Of a stretch of 64,000 nucleotides of DNA, positions 34,418 through 43,484 are shown piece by piece. This DNA is from Planotetraspora silvatica (lineage in GTDB: Bacteria > Actinomycetota > Actinomycetes > Streptosporangiales > Streptosporangiaceae): NCBI RefSeq assembly GCF_016863315.1, contig NZ_BOOQ01000046.1, forward strand, positions 55,733 to 119,732, read 5' to 3'. Made by a program: the position numbers and the translations under genes. Within the stretch, counting starts at the first letter, position 1; every line of letters starts with the position of its first letter. The notes under the pieces were generated by a model that ran no database searches, had not been told where the DNA came from, and worked only from the letters and a program-made list of their open reading frames with translations.

Positions 34418-34750
34418 ACCGGCTTCCAGCCGTGACAGGCCTGACGTACCGAAGATCTTGAAGTAATCGCTCATGTCCACGCGGCGGTCGTCGGTGGTGA
34501 TCGAAGTTCTGCTGGCCTGGTCGGCGCCGGCTGCCGCCGTTTGATCCGTGATCTTCCGGCCGTTACGACGGCGGGGCCGCTCACCAGGCAGGATGAGGAT
34601 TTCGACGAGGACGACATCGATAGTCGGGGTTACATCGGAGACGCGGGCATCGGCGACGACGCCGTGGTCACCCAAGCACCACGGCACCGGCCCGACGCTG
34701 ACGAGGAAGCCGCAGAACGCGGTGATCAGGCTCGGGCTCCGCCCGTCCGG
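34418..34750. other. Intergenic, nothing recognisable
   Basis: 333 bases. A minus-strand frame starting MSDYFKIFGTSG near 34473 and a longer minus frame upstream of it look weakly coding, but neither matches a family I know. Confidence 0.3.
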
Positions 34751-35275
34751 TCACCCCTCATGAACTGTGGTCAGGGCCCGCTGCATCAGCACTGTGTCGA
34801 CCCAGCGGCCGTGCTTGTATCCCACGCTCGTCAGCCGACCGACGTGGGTGAATCCGAAACGCCGGTGCAGCGCGTCAGATGCGTCGCTGCCGGTATCGGC
34901 GATGACCGCGATCATCTGACGTGCACCGGCCTCCGCACACCGGGTGACCAGCGCCCCCAGCAGTGCGCTGCCCAGCCCCTGGCCGGTCCAGCCCGGGGCG
35001 AGATAGATCGAGTCTTCTACGGTGTACCGGTAGGCCGGTTTCGGGCGCCATGGCCCGGCGTAGGCATACCCGGCCACTTCGCCGGCCACCTCGGCGACCA
35101 GAAATGGAAGGCCCCGGCTGGATAGGTCGTCGAGCCGCCGCTGCCACTCGGCGACGGCCGGTGGTGTCTCCTCGAATGTGATCACCGTGTCGGAGACGTA
35201 GTGCGCGTAGATCTCGGCCACGGCTTTCAGGTCTGCGGACAGCGCTGGGCGGGTGAGCGCAGGTAGGGCCGACAC
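34751..35275 (-). CDS. PAT/Bar-like N-acetyltransferase
   Basis: 174 residues matching the phosphinothricin-acetyltransferase group: IYAHYVSDTVITFEETPPAV (~22-41), VAGYAYAGPWRPKPAYRYTV (~67-86), EDSIYLAPGWTGQGLGSALL (acetyl-CoA loop) and GYKHGRWVDTVLMQRAL at the end. Members acetylate phosphinothricin, methionine sulfone or related amines, so self-resistance or housekeeping detoxification are both possible. Divergent from the XRE-cupin gene; both promoters overlap one inverted repeat. Confidence 0.85.
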   Translation of the reverse strand: MSALPALTRPALSADLKAVAEIYAHYVSDTVITFEETPPAVAEWQRRLDDLSSRGLPFLVAEVAGEVAGYAYAGPWRPKPAYRYTVEDSIYLAPGWTGQGLGSALLGALVTRCAEAGARQMIAVIADTGSDASDALHRRFGFTHVGRLTSVGYKHGRWVDTVLMQRALTTVHEG

Positions 35276-35287
35276 GCGACCTCGTTT

Positions 35288-35318
35288 CTCTATAGTGGAA
35301 TTTGTCCCTATTATAGAG
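35288..35318. promoter_or_regulatory. Divergent promoter with CTCTATA-N17-TATAGAG operator
   Basis: CTCTATA at 35288-35294 and TATAGAG at 35312-35318 are perfect inverted arms. TATTAT at 35309-35314 is a good -10 for the plus gene and ends only 6 bases before its ATG, so the transcript should start at or next to the start codon. The operator overlaps this -10 and the promoter of the minus-strand acetyltransferase. Confidence 0.6.
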
Positions 35319-35320
35319 GA

Positions 35321-35923
35321 ATGCTCGATCTTGTGGCACTAGGCGGACACATCCAGGCATTGCGGCACAGCCGGACCCTGACTCTTCAGCAGCTGGCTGG
35401 GGCGGCGGACGTGAGCGTGAGCATGCTGTCCTCGGTTGAGCGCGGCCAGAAGGCTCCGACGGTCGTCGTGCTTGCCCGCATCGCGGAGGGACTCGGCGTA
35501 CCGCTTGCTCAGCTCGTCGCCCTGCCCGACGACAATCGCGTCATCGTGCGCCGCGCTGTTGACCAGGACGGCGTCGATGAACCCGGAGGATGGCGGTGGG
35601 TCATCCTCACACCGGTCGTGCCCGGCGTGAATTTCGAATGGATCCGTTCCACCTTGCCGCCGGACTGTGACGCCGGCCGGTTTCCGGCTTACGCTCCCGG
35701 CTCGCACGAGTATGTCGTCGTCGAGTCCGGAACCCTCCGGCTGACCATCGGAGATGAATCCGTGGACCTGAATGACGGAGACTCGGCCTACTTCGCTGCC
35801 GACGTCACCCACGGTTATGCCAACGCCGGCCCCGCGCCGTGCACGTACTACGTCGCGGCGCTCATCATGCGGCCCCGCGCGGCGGTCGGTCACGTCCCGC
35901 TGGGTGGTGTAACTCGCGGCTGA
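35321..35923 (+). CDS. XRE-cupin transcriptional regulator
   Basis: 200 residues. N-terminal XRE helix-turn-helix (LTLQQLAGAADVSVSMLSSV with ERGQKAPTVVVLARIAEGLG, ~20-59) and C-terminal cupin_2 (GSHEYVVVESGTLRLTIGDE; DGDSAYFAADVTHGYANAGP, ~125-175). This class binds a small molecule with the cupin and controls adjacent transport or amine metabolism genes. The promoter -10 box ends 6 bases before the ATG, so it is probably translated from a leaderless mRNA. It likely controls itself and the PAT-like gene. Confidence 0.85.
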   Translation: MLDLVALGGHIQALRHSRTLTLQQLAGAADVSVSMLSSVERGQKAPTVVVLARIAEGLGVPLAQLVALPDDNRVIVRRAVDQDGVDEPGGWRWVILTPVVPGVNFEWIRSTLPPDCDAGRFPAYAPGSHEYVVVESGTLRLTIGDESVDLNDGDSAYFAADVTHGYANAGPAPCTYYVAALIMRPRAAVGHVPLGGVTRG

Positions 35924-35972
35924 TCCAGTTGTGGTGGCCGAGCCGGACTGGCCGCCGTTCTGAGCGCGGCGT

Positions 35973-36962
35973 TTACCCGGCCTGTCGATCGGGAGGCATT
36001 TCCCGTACTACCTCGCCGGGGGATTTGTCCGATCGGAGCCCTCGCCATGACGGGTGCCGTAGACGGCCGTCACCCGTCCATTCGGCGTACTGCACTTCAC
36101 CCACGAGCAGTGGTTCCACCCAGTGCGCGTGCCGAGCCTGTTCGCGGGGCACGGCGTCGGTGAACGGCGGGGTGGGTCGCTCCAGCGGCGCCAGCAGGTC
36201 ATGGAGGTCGCGGAGGGCGGCCTGGGTGAACCCGGTGCCGACGTGCCCGGCGAACACCAGCCGCCCGGTCTCGTCGTGGATGCCGAGCAGCAGCGATCCG
36301 ATCATCCCCTCCCGCCGGCCGCCGCCGGGCTGCCAGCCGGCGATCACGACCTCCTGGGTCGCGAAGTTCTTCACCTTCGTCCAGTCGCCCGACCGCTTGC
36401 CGGGCCGGTACGGCGAGTCGAGCCGCTTGGCGACGACGCCCTCCAGGCCCATCTGCCGTGACAGGGCGAGAGCGGTGTCCCCGGCGTCGCGGAACCATCC
36501 GGGCACTTGCCAGCGCGCGCCCGAGTTCACCACGCTTTCCAGTAGGTCGCGACGCGCTATGTACGGCATGTTGATCGACGTCGCCGCGTTGATGTGCAGG
36601 ATGTCGAACAGGAGATAGGTGACCGGCACCAGCCGCACCAGTTGCGGGATCTTGTCCGGGTTTCTCTGGTGGATGCGCGGCTGCAGGGCCGCGAAGGAGG
36701 GCCGGCCGGCTTCGTCGAACGCGACGATCTCCCCGTCGAGGACGCAGTCGTGGCCACTGGTCGCGCCTGCGAGCGCGTAGACCTCCGGGTAGGCGACGGT
36801 GACGTCGTTGCCGTTGCGGGAGATCAGCCGAAGGGCGCGGTTCTCCACGTAGGCGAGCGCCCGGACGCCGTCCCACTTCATCTCCTGGCCGTATTCCGCG
36901 TCCTGCTCCGGCATGGGGCCGAGTTGGGCCATCATCGGCGCGTATGCAGGGAGAGATCCCAC
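35973..36962 (-). CDS. ATP-dependent DNA ligase (LigC/LigD-ligase type)
   Basis: About 329 residues. Motif I EMKWDGVRALAYV with the adenylated Lys29, motif III HDCVLDGEIVAFDEAGRPSF, motif IV GLEGVVAKRLDSPYRPGKRS, motif V DWTKVKNFATQEVVIAGWQP, and the OB-fold part LGIHDETGRLVFAGHVGTGF. It equals the isolated ligase domain of LigD without polymerase or phosphoesterase domains, so it acts as a stand-alone nick-sealing enzyme, perhaps in end joining. GTG 36962 follows AGGA; other starts at 37016 and 36935 are possible. No Ku gene nearby. Confidence 0.85.
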   Translation of the reverse strand: MGSLPAYAPMMAQLGPMPEQDAEYGQEMKWDGVRALAYVENRALRLISRNGNDVTVAYPEVYALAGATSGHDCVLDGEIVAFDEAGRPSFAALQPRIHQRNPDKIPQLVRLVPVTYLLFDILHINAATSINMPYIARRDLLESVVNSGARWQVPGWFRDAGDTALALSRQMGLEGVVAKRLDSPYRPGKRSGDWTKVKNFATQEVVIAGWQPGGGRREGMIGSLLLGIHDETGRLVFAGHVGTGFTQAALRDLHDLLAPLERPTPPFTDAVPREQARHAHWVEPLLVGEVQYAEWTGDGRLRHPSWRGLRSDKSPGEVVREMPPDRQAG

Positions 36963-37041
36963 AACGGTCCTGGTACCCCAACCGAAGATCGGTACCTGGT
37001 GTCTAAGACCCAGCATGAAGGCGGGTCGGTCCGATCAAGGC

Positions 37042-37254
37042 TTACTGCCAGATCAGCAGCACCCACGTACTTGAGACGTGCAGGCACTTGTAGGGCCGGC
37101 CTTCGCGCTGATATTGCTGACCGGCGTCTATGCAGAGCTTTTAGGTGCCATAACTTCCGACATCCCACCAGGTCGCCGCGAGGGCCGGGGTGGCGATTCC
37201 GCCGACCAACGAAGCGGCGATTCCCGCGCCCGCGAGCGCTGTACGCAATCGCAT
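37042..37254 (-). pseudogene. Small secreted protein gene interrupted by one in-frame TAA
   Basis: An excellent ribosome site (GGGAGG, 7-base spacing) precedes ATG 37254. The first 37 codons give a signal peptide (MRLRTALAGAGIAASLVGGI with cleavage after TPALA) and ATWWDVGSYGT, then TAA at 37141-37143. In the same frame the sequence continues KLCIDAGQQYQREGRPYKCL and HVSSTWVLLIWQ to a second stop at 37042-37044. The whole matches short actinobacterial secreted proteins with a W-x-D-V-G-x-Y start and two cysteines. TAA probably replaced a Tyr codon. Either a recent nonsense mutation or a read-through case. Confidence 0.7.
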
Positions 37255-37583
37255 CTGCGTTCCTCCCTAGAAGAGTGGTAACAACGAATCCCCACGTATT
37301 CACGTCAAGCTCGACATGGATCGAGCCCGCCCGGATTTACAATTGCAAGCCGGGTAGTGTGAAATGTTCGCGGAAAAGAGGGGTGAAACCCCGGGGGCCA
37401 TCTAAAATCACCACAACATTAAGTGCTCGAGGAGACGCCTGACAGAGAAGGATGACTCAACTGGGGGACGCCCGGGCTCGGTAGACTAAGGAATTTGAAT
37501 CAGCGGGCTCAATCCACTCGGGGTGCCACGCTCGTGCGAGGTCGCGCCGCGACCTGGTCGATGCGCGTGCACCCGTCCTGTCG
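37255..37583. other. Intergenic, lower GC, nothing recognised
   Basis: About 330 bases between the secreted-protein gene's start and the end of the histidine kinase gene. It is AT-richer than its surroundings and should hold the promoter of the small secreted gene. No gene or riboswitch recognised. Confidence 0.35.
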
Positions 37584-39350
37584 TCAGCAGGGAATTGTGA
37601 TGAGCAGCGATGTCCCGCTTCCCACCGGGCTGGTGATCTCCATTTCGCCGCCGATCACTGCGACGCGGTCCTTGAGGCCGATGAGCCCGGAGCCGTTGCG
37701 GGGGTCGGCTCCGCCGATTCCGTCGTCACGGATGCACAGCCGCACGGCCATGTCGTCAACCGTGAGGTCAATGTGAACTACTGAGGCCTGTGCATGCTTG
37801 GCCGTGTTCGTCAGTGCTTCCGAAACGATGTAATAGACGGCGGCTTCGACGCGTTCGGGCTGCGACCCGACATTGTTCACATTCAGCTTGACCGGCACGG
37901 AGGAGCGGCGCGCCAGCATCTTGAGCGCCGGGCAGAGTCCCCCTTTGGACAGCATCGCCGGGTGCAGGCCACGGGAGAGTTCCTGCAGGTCCTCGACGGC
38001 GCCGGCCAGACCCTCGACCAGGTGGGACAGGCGGGCCCTGAGATCGGGGGGCGCCATGGCTTCGGCCGCCCGCAGTTCCAGTCCGAGCGTGACAAGACGT
38101 TGCTGTGCACCATCGTGCAGGTCGCGCTCGATACGGCGGCGGGATTCATCGGCTGCCGCGATGATGCGGGCACGGGAGGCGGTGAGCTCGGCTCGGCTCT
38201 GCGCATTGGCGATCGCGGTGCCGAGGAGTTCGGTGAACTTCATCATGCGCTCCTCGATCGCCTCGGGTTGCGGGTCCTCCGCGCGCGAAAATGCGATCAT
38301 CACGCCCCACAGCTGGTTCTCGACCATGATCGGGCTGCCGACCGCGGAGCGGAGCGCCCATTCGCGGGCGCGCTTGAGGAATTCGCCGGCGCCGTCGTCG
38401 AAGGTGGTGCGCCGCGCCGGTTTCCCGGTCTGCCACACCAGCTTCGCCACAGGCATGTCTTGGATCGGCCAGCGCGAGCCCAGTGGCACGAAATGGTCCC
38501 GGCCGCCATGATCATCCCAGTGACTGAGCATGGTTAACGTGCCGTCGGACTCGAACCGATTCATGTCGGTGTATCGCGTGCCCATGATGCGGCCCAGCTC
38601 ACGGGTGACCGCGTTGAACACCTCGGTTGGGTCCGCTCCGCTGGCGACCAGCGTCGCGATTCGCCGGAGCGCGGCCTGTTCCTCTGCGACGGCCTCACGG
38701 TCGCATGCCGCGCCCAGCAGGGCCTGCAGCGACGTCACCACCTGCTCGTGCAGCCGCATCAGCGTCGACTCGGGCAGGCCGGTGGGGATCAGAAGGGTGG
38801 CGACCTGAGTGGCGCCGTCGCGCAGCGGTAGCGCCACGTGGTATTCGTCGGCCGCGACCACCTCGGGCCGGATCACCGCGTAGGGCAGTTCGAGCGCCTG
38901 GGCCAGGCGCTGTGCGGCTGCCGGCAGCGCGGTTCGTAGATCGCCTGCTTGCAGCAGCAGGTGGGCGAGGTCGGCGGCGAGGTCCGCCGTACGGCGCTGC
39001 TCTTCGGCCTCCACGGCCCGTGACCGGGCCAGGTCCCCGACGAAGCCGGCCAGCAGTGCGGTGGCGAGGAAGACCAGGATCGTCACCATTTCCCCATCGC
39101 CGGTCAGCGTCCACCGGTAGAAGGGCGGCATATGAAAGTACTCATAGGCAACCGCGCTGGCCACCGCGGTCGCCAGGCCGGGACGCAGGCCGAACGCTGT
39201 CGAGATCAGCAGCACACCGAGCAGGTAGACGACGCCGAGCGAATTCGAGGGCACAAACTGCCGGAGCGGGAAGAGCAGCATGGTCACCACGGCGACGCAT
39301 GCGGCGCCGGCCAGAACACCGACCTTCAGGGACGGAGTCTTGCGCAGCAT
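37584..39350 (-). CDS. Membrane GAF histidine kinase (HisKA_3, DUF4118-like)
   Basis: 588 residues. Four-helix KdpD/DUF4118-like membrane part (~5-105; VGVLAGAACVAVVTMLLFPL, NSLGVVYLLGVLLISTAFGL). Coiled linker. GAF domain (~215-370; ATLVASGADPTEVFNAVTRE, GSPIMVENQLWGVMIAF). HisKA_3 with the acceptor His in SRRRIERDLHDGAQQRLVTL. HATPase with NTAKHAQAS and DDGIGGAD. It would phosphorylate a NarL-type regulator, but none is encoded alongside. Start uncertain (ATG 39350 or GTG 39374). Confidence 0.85.
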   Translation of the reverse strand: MLRKTPSLKVGVLAGAACVAVVTMLLFPLRQFVPSNSLGVVYLLGVLLISTAFGLRPGLATAVASAVAYEYFHMPPFYRWTLTGDGEMVTILVFLATALLAGFVGDLARSRAVEAEEQRRTADLAADLAHLLLQAGDLRTALPAAAQRLAQALELPYAVIRPEVVAADEYHVALPLRDGATQVATLLIPTGLPESTLMRLHEQVVTSLQALLGAACDREAVAEEQAALRRIATLVASGADPTEVFNAVTRELGRIMGTRYTDMNRFESDGTLTMLSHWDDHGGRDHFVPLGSRWPIQDMPVAKLVWQTGKPARRTTFDDGAGEFLKRAREWALRSAVGSPIMVENQLWGVMIAFSRAEDPQPEAIEERMMKFTELLGTAIANAQSRAELTASRARIIAAADESRRRIERDLHDGAQQRLVTLGLELRAAEAMAPPDLRARLSHLVEGLAGAVEDLQELSRGLHPAMLSKGGLCPALKMLARRSSVPVKLNVNNVGSQPERVEAAVYYIVSEALTNTAKHAQASVVHIDLTVDDMAVRLCIRDDGIGGADPRNGSGLIGLKDRVAVIGGEMEITSPVGSGTSLLITIPC

Positions 39351-39473
39351 CAGCGACGGCAGCCTCGCTTGCACTAACCCATTGTATTCCCGCGTATACC
39401 GTGCGGAGATTCCCCGGTCGCCGGCGCGCCCGATTACCGCAGGCCGACACATCAGCGGCTACCCAGAGCCCGC

Positions 39474-40283
39474 TTATGCGGCATCGGCCATGTCGGCGAG
39501 CGCGTGCTCCGATGGGGAGCCGAGCTGAGCCTGGGCCACGAAGAGGAGATAGCCGGGAGCATTCTCGATGGGGAATTTCTGGCGCCAGAGATTCAGGTCG
39601 CCGAATTTCCTGTGGCGCAGGTGCCATGATGCGTGCGCTGCGACGCCGGCATCATGGCGCGCCCAGAGTTGACGGAAGTCTTCGCTGTTGTCTGCCAGTT
39701 CCTTGATGAGCTTGCGCACGGAGGGGTCAGGTACCACTACCGTCATGGCGCGCAGATGGGCGACTTTGAAGGCGGCCTCCCCCTCCCAATTCACGAAGAA
39801 CTCACGGGATTGGGGATTGAGGAAGGTGAACCGAACCAGGTTGTCGATGTACTCGTATCCCTTCCACAGGGCGGTGGACAGCCGGTTGCGGACGAGGACA
39901 TCCAAGCGGTGGTTCATCACTAATGCCGGTGCGTGCGTCCAATGCTCCATCAGCCGGACCACGTCCGCGGCGACAGGCCGATGAGTGCGCTCTTGAGGGC
40001 ACGCTCGGGGGCGCGCGAGATCGTGGAGATGCGCGGAAGCGGCCGCGTCGAGGCGGAAGACCCGCGCCAGGGCGTCGATGACCTGCTCCGAAGGGTTGCG
40101 TTGTCTGCCCTGCTCCAGTCGCGTGTAGTAATCGCTGCTTACTCCGGCCAACAGCGCCACTTCCTCGCGGCGAAGGCCCGGCGTGCGGCGCCGGGAGCCG
40201 ACGCAGGGCGTCCCTGCTTCGGCAGGGGTCATGAGTCGCCGTCTCGCCCTGAGGAACTCTCCAAGCGGGCTTTTTCTGTACAT
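39474..40283 (-). CDS. XRE regulator with MmyB-like ligand-binding domain (2 of 4)
   Basis: 269 residues. Helix-turn-helix RRTPGLRREEVALLAGVSSD and YYTRLEQGRQRNPSEQVIDA (~33-72). MmyB LBD with HAPALVMNHRLDVLVRNRLS, LVRFTFLNPQSREFFVNWEG and FPIENAPGYLLFVAQAQLGS. Closest in style to the one at 25844. It lies 342 bases downstream of an SDR on the same strand. Confidence 0.85.
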   Translation of the reverse strand: MYRKSPLGEFLRARRRLMTPAEAGTPCVGSRRRTPGLRREEVALLAGVSSDYYTRLEQGRQRNPSEQVIDALARVFRLDAAASAHLHDLARPRACPQERTHRPVAADVVRLMEHWTHAPALVMNHRLDVLVRNRLSTALWKGYEYIDNLVRFTFLNPQSREFFVNWEGEAAFKVAHLRAMTVVVPDPSVRKLIKELADNSEDFRQLWARHDAGVAAHASWHLRHRKFGDLNLWRQKFPIENAPGYLLFVAQAQLGSPSEHALADMADAA

Positions 40284-40625
40284 GTCGTCCTCCTAACGTG
40301 CAAAGCCTTGGAGAAGGGAAGCGACCTTGACGTACTCTCCGGGTGCTCTCGCCAGGCGGGCTCTCCGCTGGTTGCCGCCGGAGCCGACAGAAAGGATCAT
40401 CGCGGTCATGGCTGTCCGCTTCCTGCGACTGCTGTCACTTTGAGGATTTCTCCGCGCGGGCTCCCCGTCGTCGAGGACAGCGTGTAATCACATGGTGAAG
40501 GCAGCACCCCCTGCCGCCCCTGCAGGCCTGCCCTTCGTCATCCTGCTAGCAGCACCGCGGTCCATTTACGCTGTCGGTCCTCTTCCGTGACAAGCCCTGG
40601 CCGCCGGGCCGACGGCCGTGCCGGT
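40284..40625. other. Intergenic, nothing convincing
   Basis: 342 bases. A 12-codon plus-strand ORF at 40408 (MAVRFLRLLSL) with AAAGGA upstream could be a leader peptide, but no plus-strand gene follows it. Confidence 0.3.
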
Positions 40626-41405
40626 TCAGGCGGCCCGGTAGCGCGTGGCGAGCTCGGGGCTCTGCGCTCCGAAGGCGGCGAGGTCGGCTTGGAACACCGC
40701 GTCCAGGAGGGCGGCGTTCTCGACGCCCGGGGCGCAGACGGTCTCGCCCAGATCCAGGCCGCGCAGGCTCGCGGTGACGACGTCGTCAGCCGTCATGCGG
40801 GGCACCCTGCTCATGTCCAGCCCTTGCCGCTCGTGGAACTCGGTGGCCACCACACCCGGGCACAGGACCTGAACGTCGACTCCCGTGCCCTCGAGTTCTG
40901 CGCTCAGGGTCTGGGACATCGCGACGAGGTAGGCCAGGCTCCCGCCGTAGACGACGCGGCGAGGCATCTGGGAGTGGGGGGCGGGGCCGCTGAAGGCGAT
41001 CATGCCGGCCACGTTGATGATCGTGCCTTCGGCGCGCTCCTGTATGCCAGCGACCACGGCGCGGGTGAGCATCGTGGGGGCGAGGACCTTGAGGTTGACG
41101 AGTTCCGCGGCCTTGTCGGCGGGGAGCTCGGCGAGCGGCATGTAGTGGGCGACACCGGCGTTGTTCACGAGCATGGTCAGCGGCTCGGTCGCGCAGATCT
41201 CCGCGACCGTGTCGATCCCCGCGGCGGTGGACAGATCGGCGACCACGGCCTTGATCTTGATTTCGGGGTGCGAGGCGGCGAACTCTTCAAGCCGTTCCCG
41301 ACGCCGGCCCACGAGTACCAAGTCGTAGCCGTCGGCTGCCAGGCGTTCGGCGAAGGCCTGGCCGATTCCGGAGGTGGCGCCGGTGACGAGTGCGAGCTTG
41401 CTCAC
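40626..41405 (-). CDS. Short-chain dehydrogenase lacking the catalytic lysine
   Basis: 259 residues. The SDR fold is complete: LALVTGATSGIGQAFAERLA, DLVLVGRRRERLEEFAASHP, LTMLVNNAGVAHYMPLAELP, TIINVAGMIAFSGPAP. At the active site the sequence is RRVVYGGSLAYLVAMSQTLS: Tyr is present but the Lys four positions later is Leu, and the usual catalytic Ser is Ala/Gly. It may therefore be a weak or altered reductase, or a binding protein. It reads in the same direction as the next SDR (41526). Confidence 0.8.
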   Translation of the reverse strand: MSKLALVTGATSGIGQAFAERLAADGYDLVLVGRRRERLEEFAASHPEIKIKAVVADLSTAAGIDTVAEICATEPLTMLVNNAGVAHYMPLAELPADKAAELVNLKVLAPTMLTRAVVAGIQERAEGTIINVAGMIAFSGPAPHSQMPRRVVYGGSLAYLVAMSQTLSAELEGTGVDVQVLCPGVVATEFHERQGLDMSRVPRMTADDVVTASLRGLDLGETVCAPGVENAALLDAVFQADLAAFGAQSPELATRYRAA

Positions 41406-41525
41406 TGTTGTTCCTTATCTATTGGAGGCCGTGGGGCCGGGATGCGGCTCTAGTGGAGCCACGTCATTTCCGGCCGGTACTGGCGTTGGACGGCGTTCGT
41501 ATCGACCCCCGAGGGGCCACCGTGC

Positions 41526-42287
41526 CTACTGACGGCTCGGGAGCATCGCGAGTGCCTGGGACCGCTGGGCGACCAACTCGTCGTAGGTGCCGTCGCGCTC
41601 GGCCCACCGGTGCATCAGGACGCCCTTGACGAGGATCTCGTGCGGAGTGGGGTCGGCCTGGAGCAGGTCCACCACCTCGGTGGCGAACGCGGCCAGTTCG
41701 AGCGCGCGCGGGTTGCGCTGTGCGTGCTCCGGCGTGGTGGCGACAGCCGGGGGGACGAGTTCGCAGACCTCGACGCCGGTGCCGTCCAGTTGCGCGCGCA
41801 ACGCCTCGGAGTAGGCATGGACGCCGGCCTTGGAGGCGGCGTAGGTGGGCATGACCGGGAACGGCAGGAACCCGATGCCCGAGGTGACCGTGATGATGGT
41901 GCCGGTGCCGCGTCCGATCAGGTGCGGGGTGAACGCGTCGATGACGCGGATGGTGCCGAGGAGGTTGATGTCGATCGTCTTCTCCGCGGCACTGAAGTGT
42001 GCGGGATGGCGCAGGTCCTCGGGGATCATGACCCCGGACATCGTCACGATCGTGTCGAGGCTCGGGTGGCTGTGGAGGATCGTGTCGCGGGCACGGTCGA
42101 TGCTGTCCTGGTCGGTCACGTCGATGGGGACGGTGGCGAACCCCTCAGCCGCGAGGTGGTCGAGCAGGTCGGTTCGTCGGCCGCCGACGATGACGGCGCT
42201 GCCCGCCGCGGCGAAGCGGCGAGCGAGCTCGAGACCGATTCCCGAGGTGGCGCCGGCGATGAAGACGGTGCGGTTGGTGATGTCCAT
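41526..42287 (-). CDS. Short-chain dehydrogenase, DltE-like
   Basis: 253 residues. TVFIAGATSGIGLELARRFA, then IVTMSGVMIPEDLRHPAHFS, TIITVTSGIGFLPFPVMPTY and AASKAGVHAYSEALRAQLDG (YAASK) give a complete active site, unlike its neighbour. The region VPPAVATTPEHAQRNPRALE matches DltE-type SDRs. It is divergent from the MmyB-type regulator at 42466, 178 bases away, which probably controls it. Confidence 0.85.
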   Translation of the reverse strand: MDITNRTVFIAGATSGIGLELARRFAAAGSAVIVGGRRTDLLDHLAAEGFATVPIDVTDQDSIDRARDTILHSHPSLDTIVTMSGVMIPEDLRHPAHFSAAEKTIDINLLGTIRVIDAFTPHLIGRGTGTIITVTSGIGFLPFPVMPTYAASKAGVHAYSEALRAQLDGTGVEVCELVPPAVATTPEHAQRNPRALELAAFATEVVDLLQADPTPHEILVKGVLMHRWAERDGTYDELVAQRSQALAMLPSRQ

Positions 42288-42465
42288 TGATCGCTCCTGC
42301 TCAGGGCGCCGACGGCGACAAGCCGGTGGGCGCAGTCGATGATGGTTCGGGTTACCGCCGACACCTTCAGTGTTGATCTGCTCTCCGCCAGGAGGGAGTA
42401 CCCCCGTCTTCCGGGGTCCTGTCAGGGCCCCCTTAGCTGAGGAGGCCCTGAACTACGATGCTGAA

Positions 42466-43326
42466 ATGAGCGACGACAACCGCGCCAACCTGCTCGGCGG
42501 TTACCTCCGTGCCCGGCGGGCGCTGGTCACTCCGGAGCAGGTCGGGCTACCGGGGGGTGCGAATCGCCGCGTTCCGGGGCTTCGCCGTGAGGAAGTCGCC
42601 ATGCTCGCGGGCATCAGCGGCGACTACTACCTGCGGCTGGAGCGCGGCCGCGACAAGAACCCCTCACCGCAGGTCCTCGAATCGCTCGCGCGGGTCCTGC
42701 ACCTTGACGAGCTCGAACAGGAATACCTCCTCGGCCTGGCCGCCTCGCGCCCGAAGCCGCAGCGGAGCCGGAAGCCTGAACGCGTGCCCGCACGGTTGGG
42801 TCAGCTCCTGGCGAGCGTGCAGGTTCCCGCGTTCGTGGAGGGACGCGCGTTCGATGTGCTTGCATCCAACCGGCTCGCAGTCGCGCTCTCCCCGCGCCTT
42901 CAGCCCGGGTACAACCGTCTCCGATCGCTGCTCCTCGATCCTGAGGAGCGGGCGTTCCAGCAGGACTGGACGCGCTCCACGGAAGGATTCATCGCCGCCT
43001 TCAGAAAGTCCATCGGCGACGACATCGGCAACCCGCGATTCGTCGAACTGGTGGGCGAGCTCGCCCTGTCGAGCGAGCGGTTCCGAACTCTCTGGGCGCG
43101 CCACGACGTCCGCAGCCTCGAAGGCGGCACCACCACCGTGAACCATCCCGTCGTCGGTGAACTGCGCCTGCACCGAGACAAGCTTCCTGTCGACGATCTG
43201 CTCCTGGTCCTCTACTACGCCGACCAGGGGAGCGAGAGCGATGAGAAACTGCGCCTCCTCGCCTCCATGGCCCAGACGACACCGCTCCGCAGTGGGATGC
43301 GAGGTGCCGAGCGAAGGGCCGGATAG
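42466..43326 (+). CDS. XRE regulator with MmyB-like ligand-binding domain (3 of 4)
   Basis: 286 residues. Helix-turn-helix RRVPGLRREEVAMLAGISGD and YYLRLERGRDKNPSPQVLES (~33-72). LBD with LGQLLASVQVPAFVEGRAFD, LRSLLLDPEERAFQQDWTRS and LRLHRDKLPVDDLLLVLYYA. ATG 42466 is preferred over 42370, as the extra 32 residues are not family-like. Divergent from the DltE-like SDR. Confidence 0.85.
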   Translation: MSDDNRANLLGGYLRARRALVTPEQVGLPGGANRRVPGLRREEVAMLAGISGDYYLRLERGRDKNPSPQVLESLARVLHLDELEQEYLLGLAASRPKPQRSRKPERVPARLGQLLASVQVPAFVEGRAFDVLASNRLAVALSPRLQPGYNRLRSLLLDPEERAFQQDWTRSTEGFIAAFRKSIGDDIGNPRFVELVGELALSSERFRTLWARHDVRSLEGGTTTVNHPVVGELRLHRDKLPVDDLLLVLYYADQGSESDEKLRLLASMAQTTPLRSGMRGAERRAG

Positions 43327-43484
43327 CTCGGAGCGTACCGCAGTGGATCTTGCGCACCGCCGGCGTGGTCCCGCTGATGGACGCGCTCCCGAGACCGCGC
43401 TGCGCACCGGCTGTTCGAACGCCTTCACCCCCGGCGGGCACCCAGAACCATCGGGAGGCTCAGGTGCTGTTCGAACGGTTCCCG

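Noticed and set aside
34418..34750. Minus-strand frame starting MSDYFKIFGTSG as a possible gene
   Set aside because: It runs into the SDR's 3' end with shadow-like sequence and no family match.
37300..37580. AT-richer region considered as a riboswitch
   Set aside because: No known riboswitch consensus could be recognised by eye; kept only as intergenic.
40408..40443. 12-codon ORF MAVRFLRLLSL as a possible leader peptide
   Set aside because: No plus-strand gene or attenuator follows it; minus-strand genes flank it on both sides.
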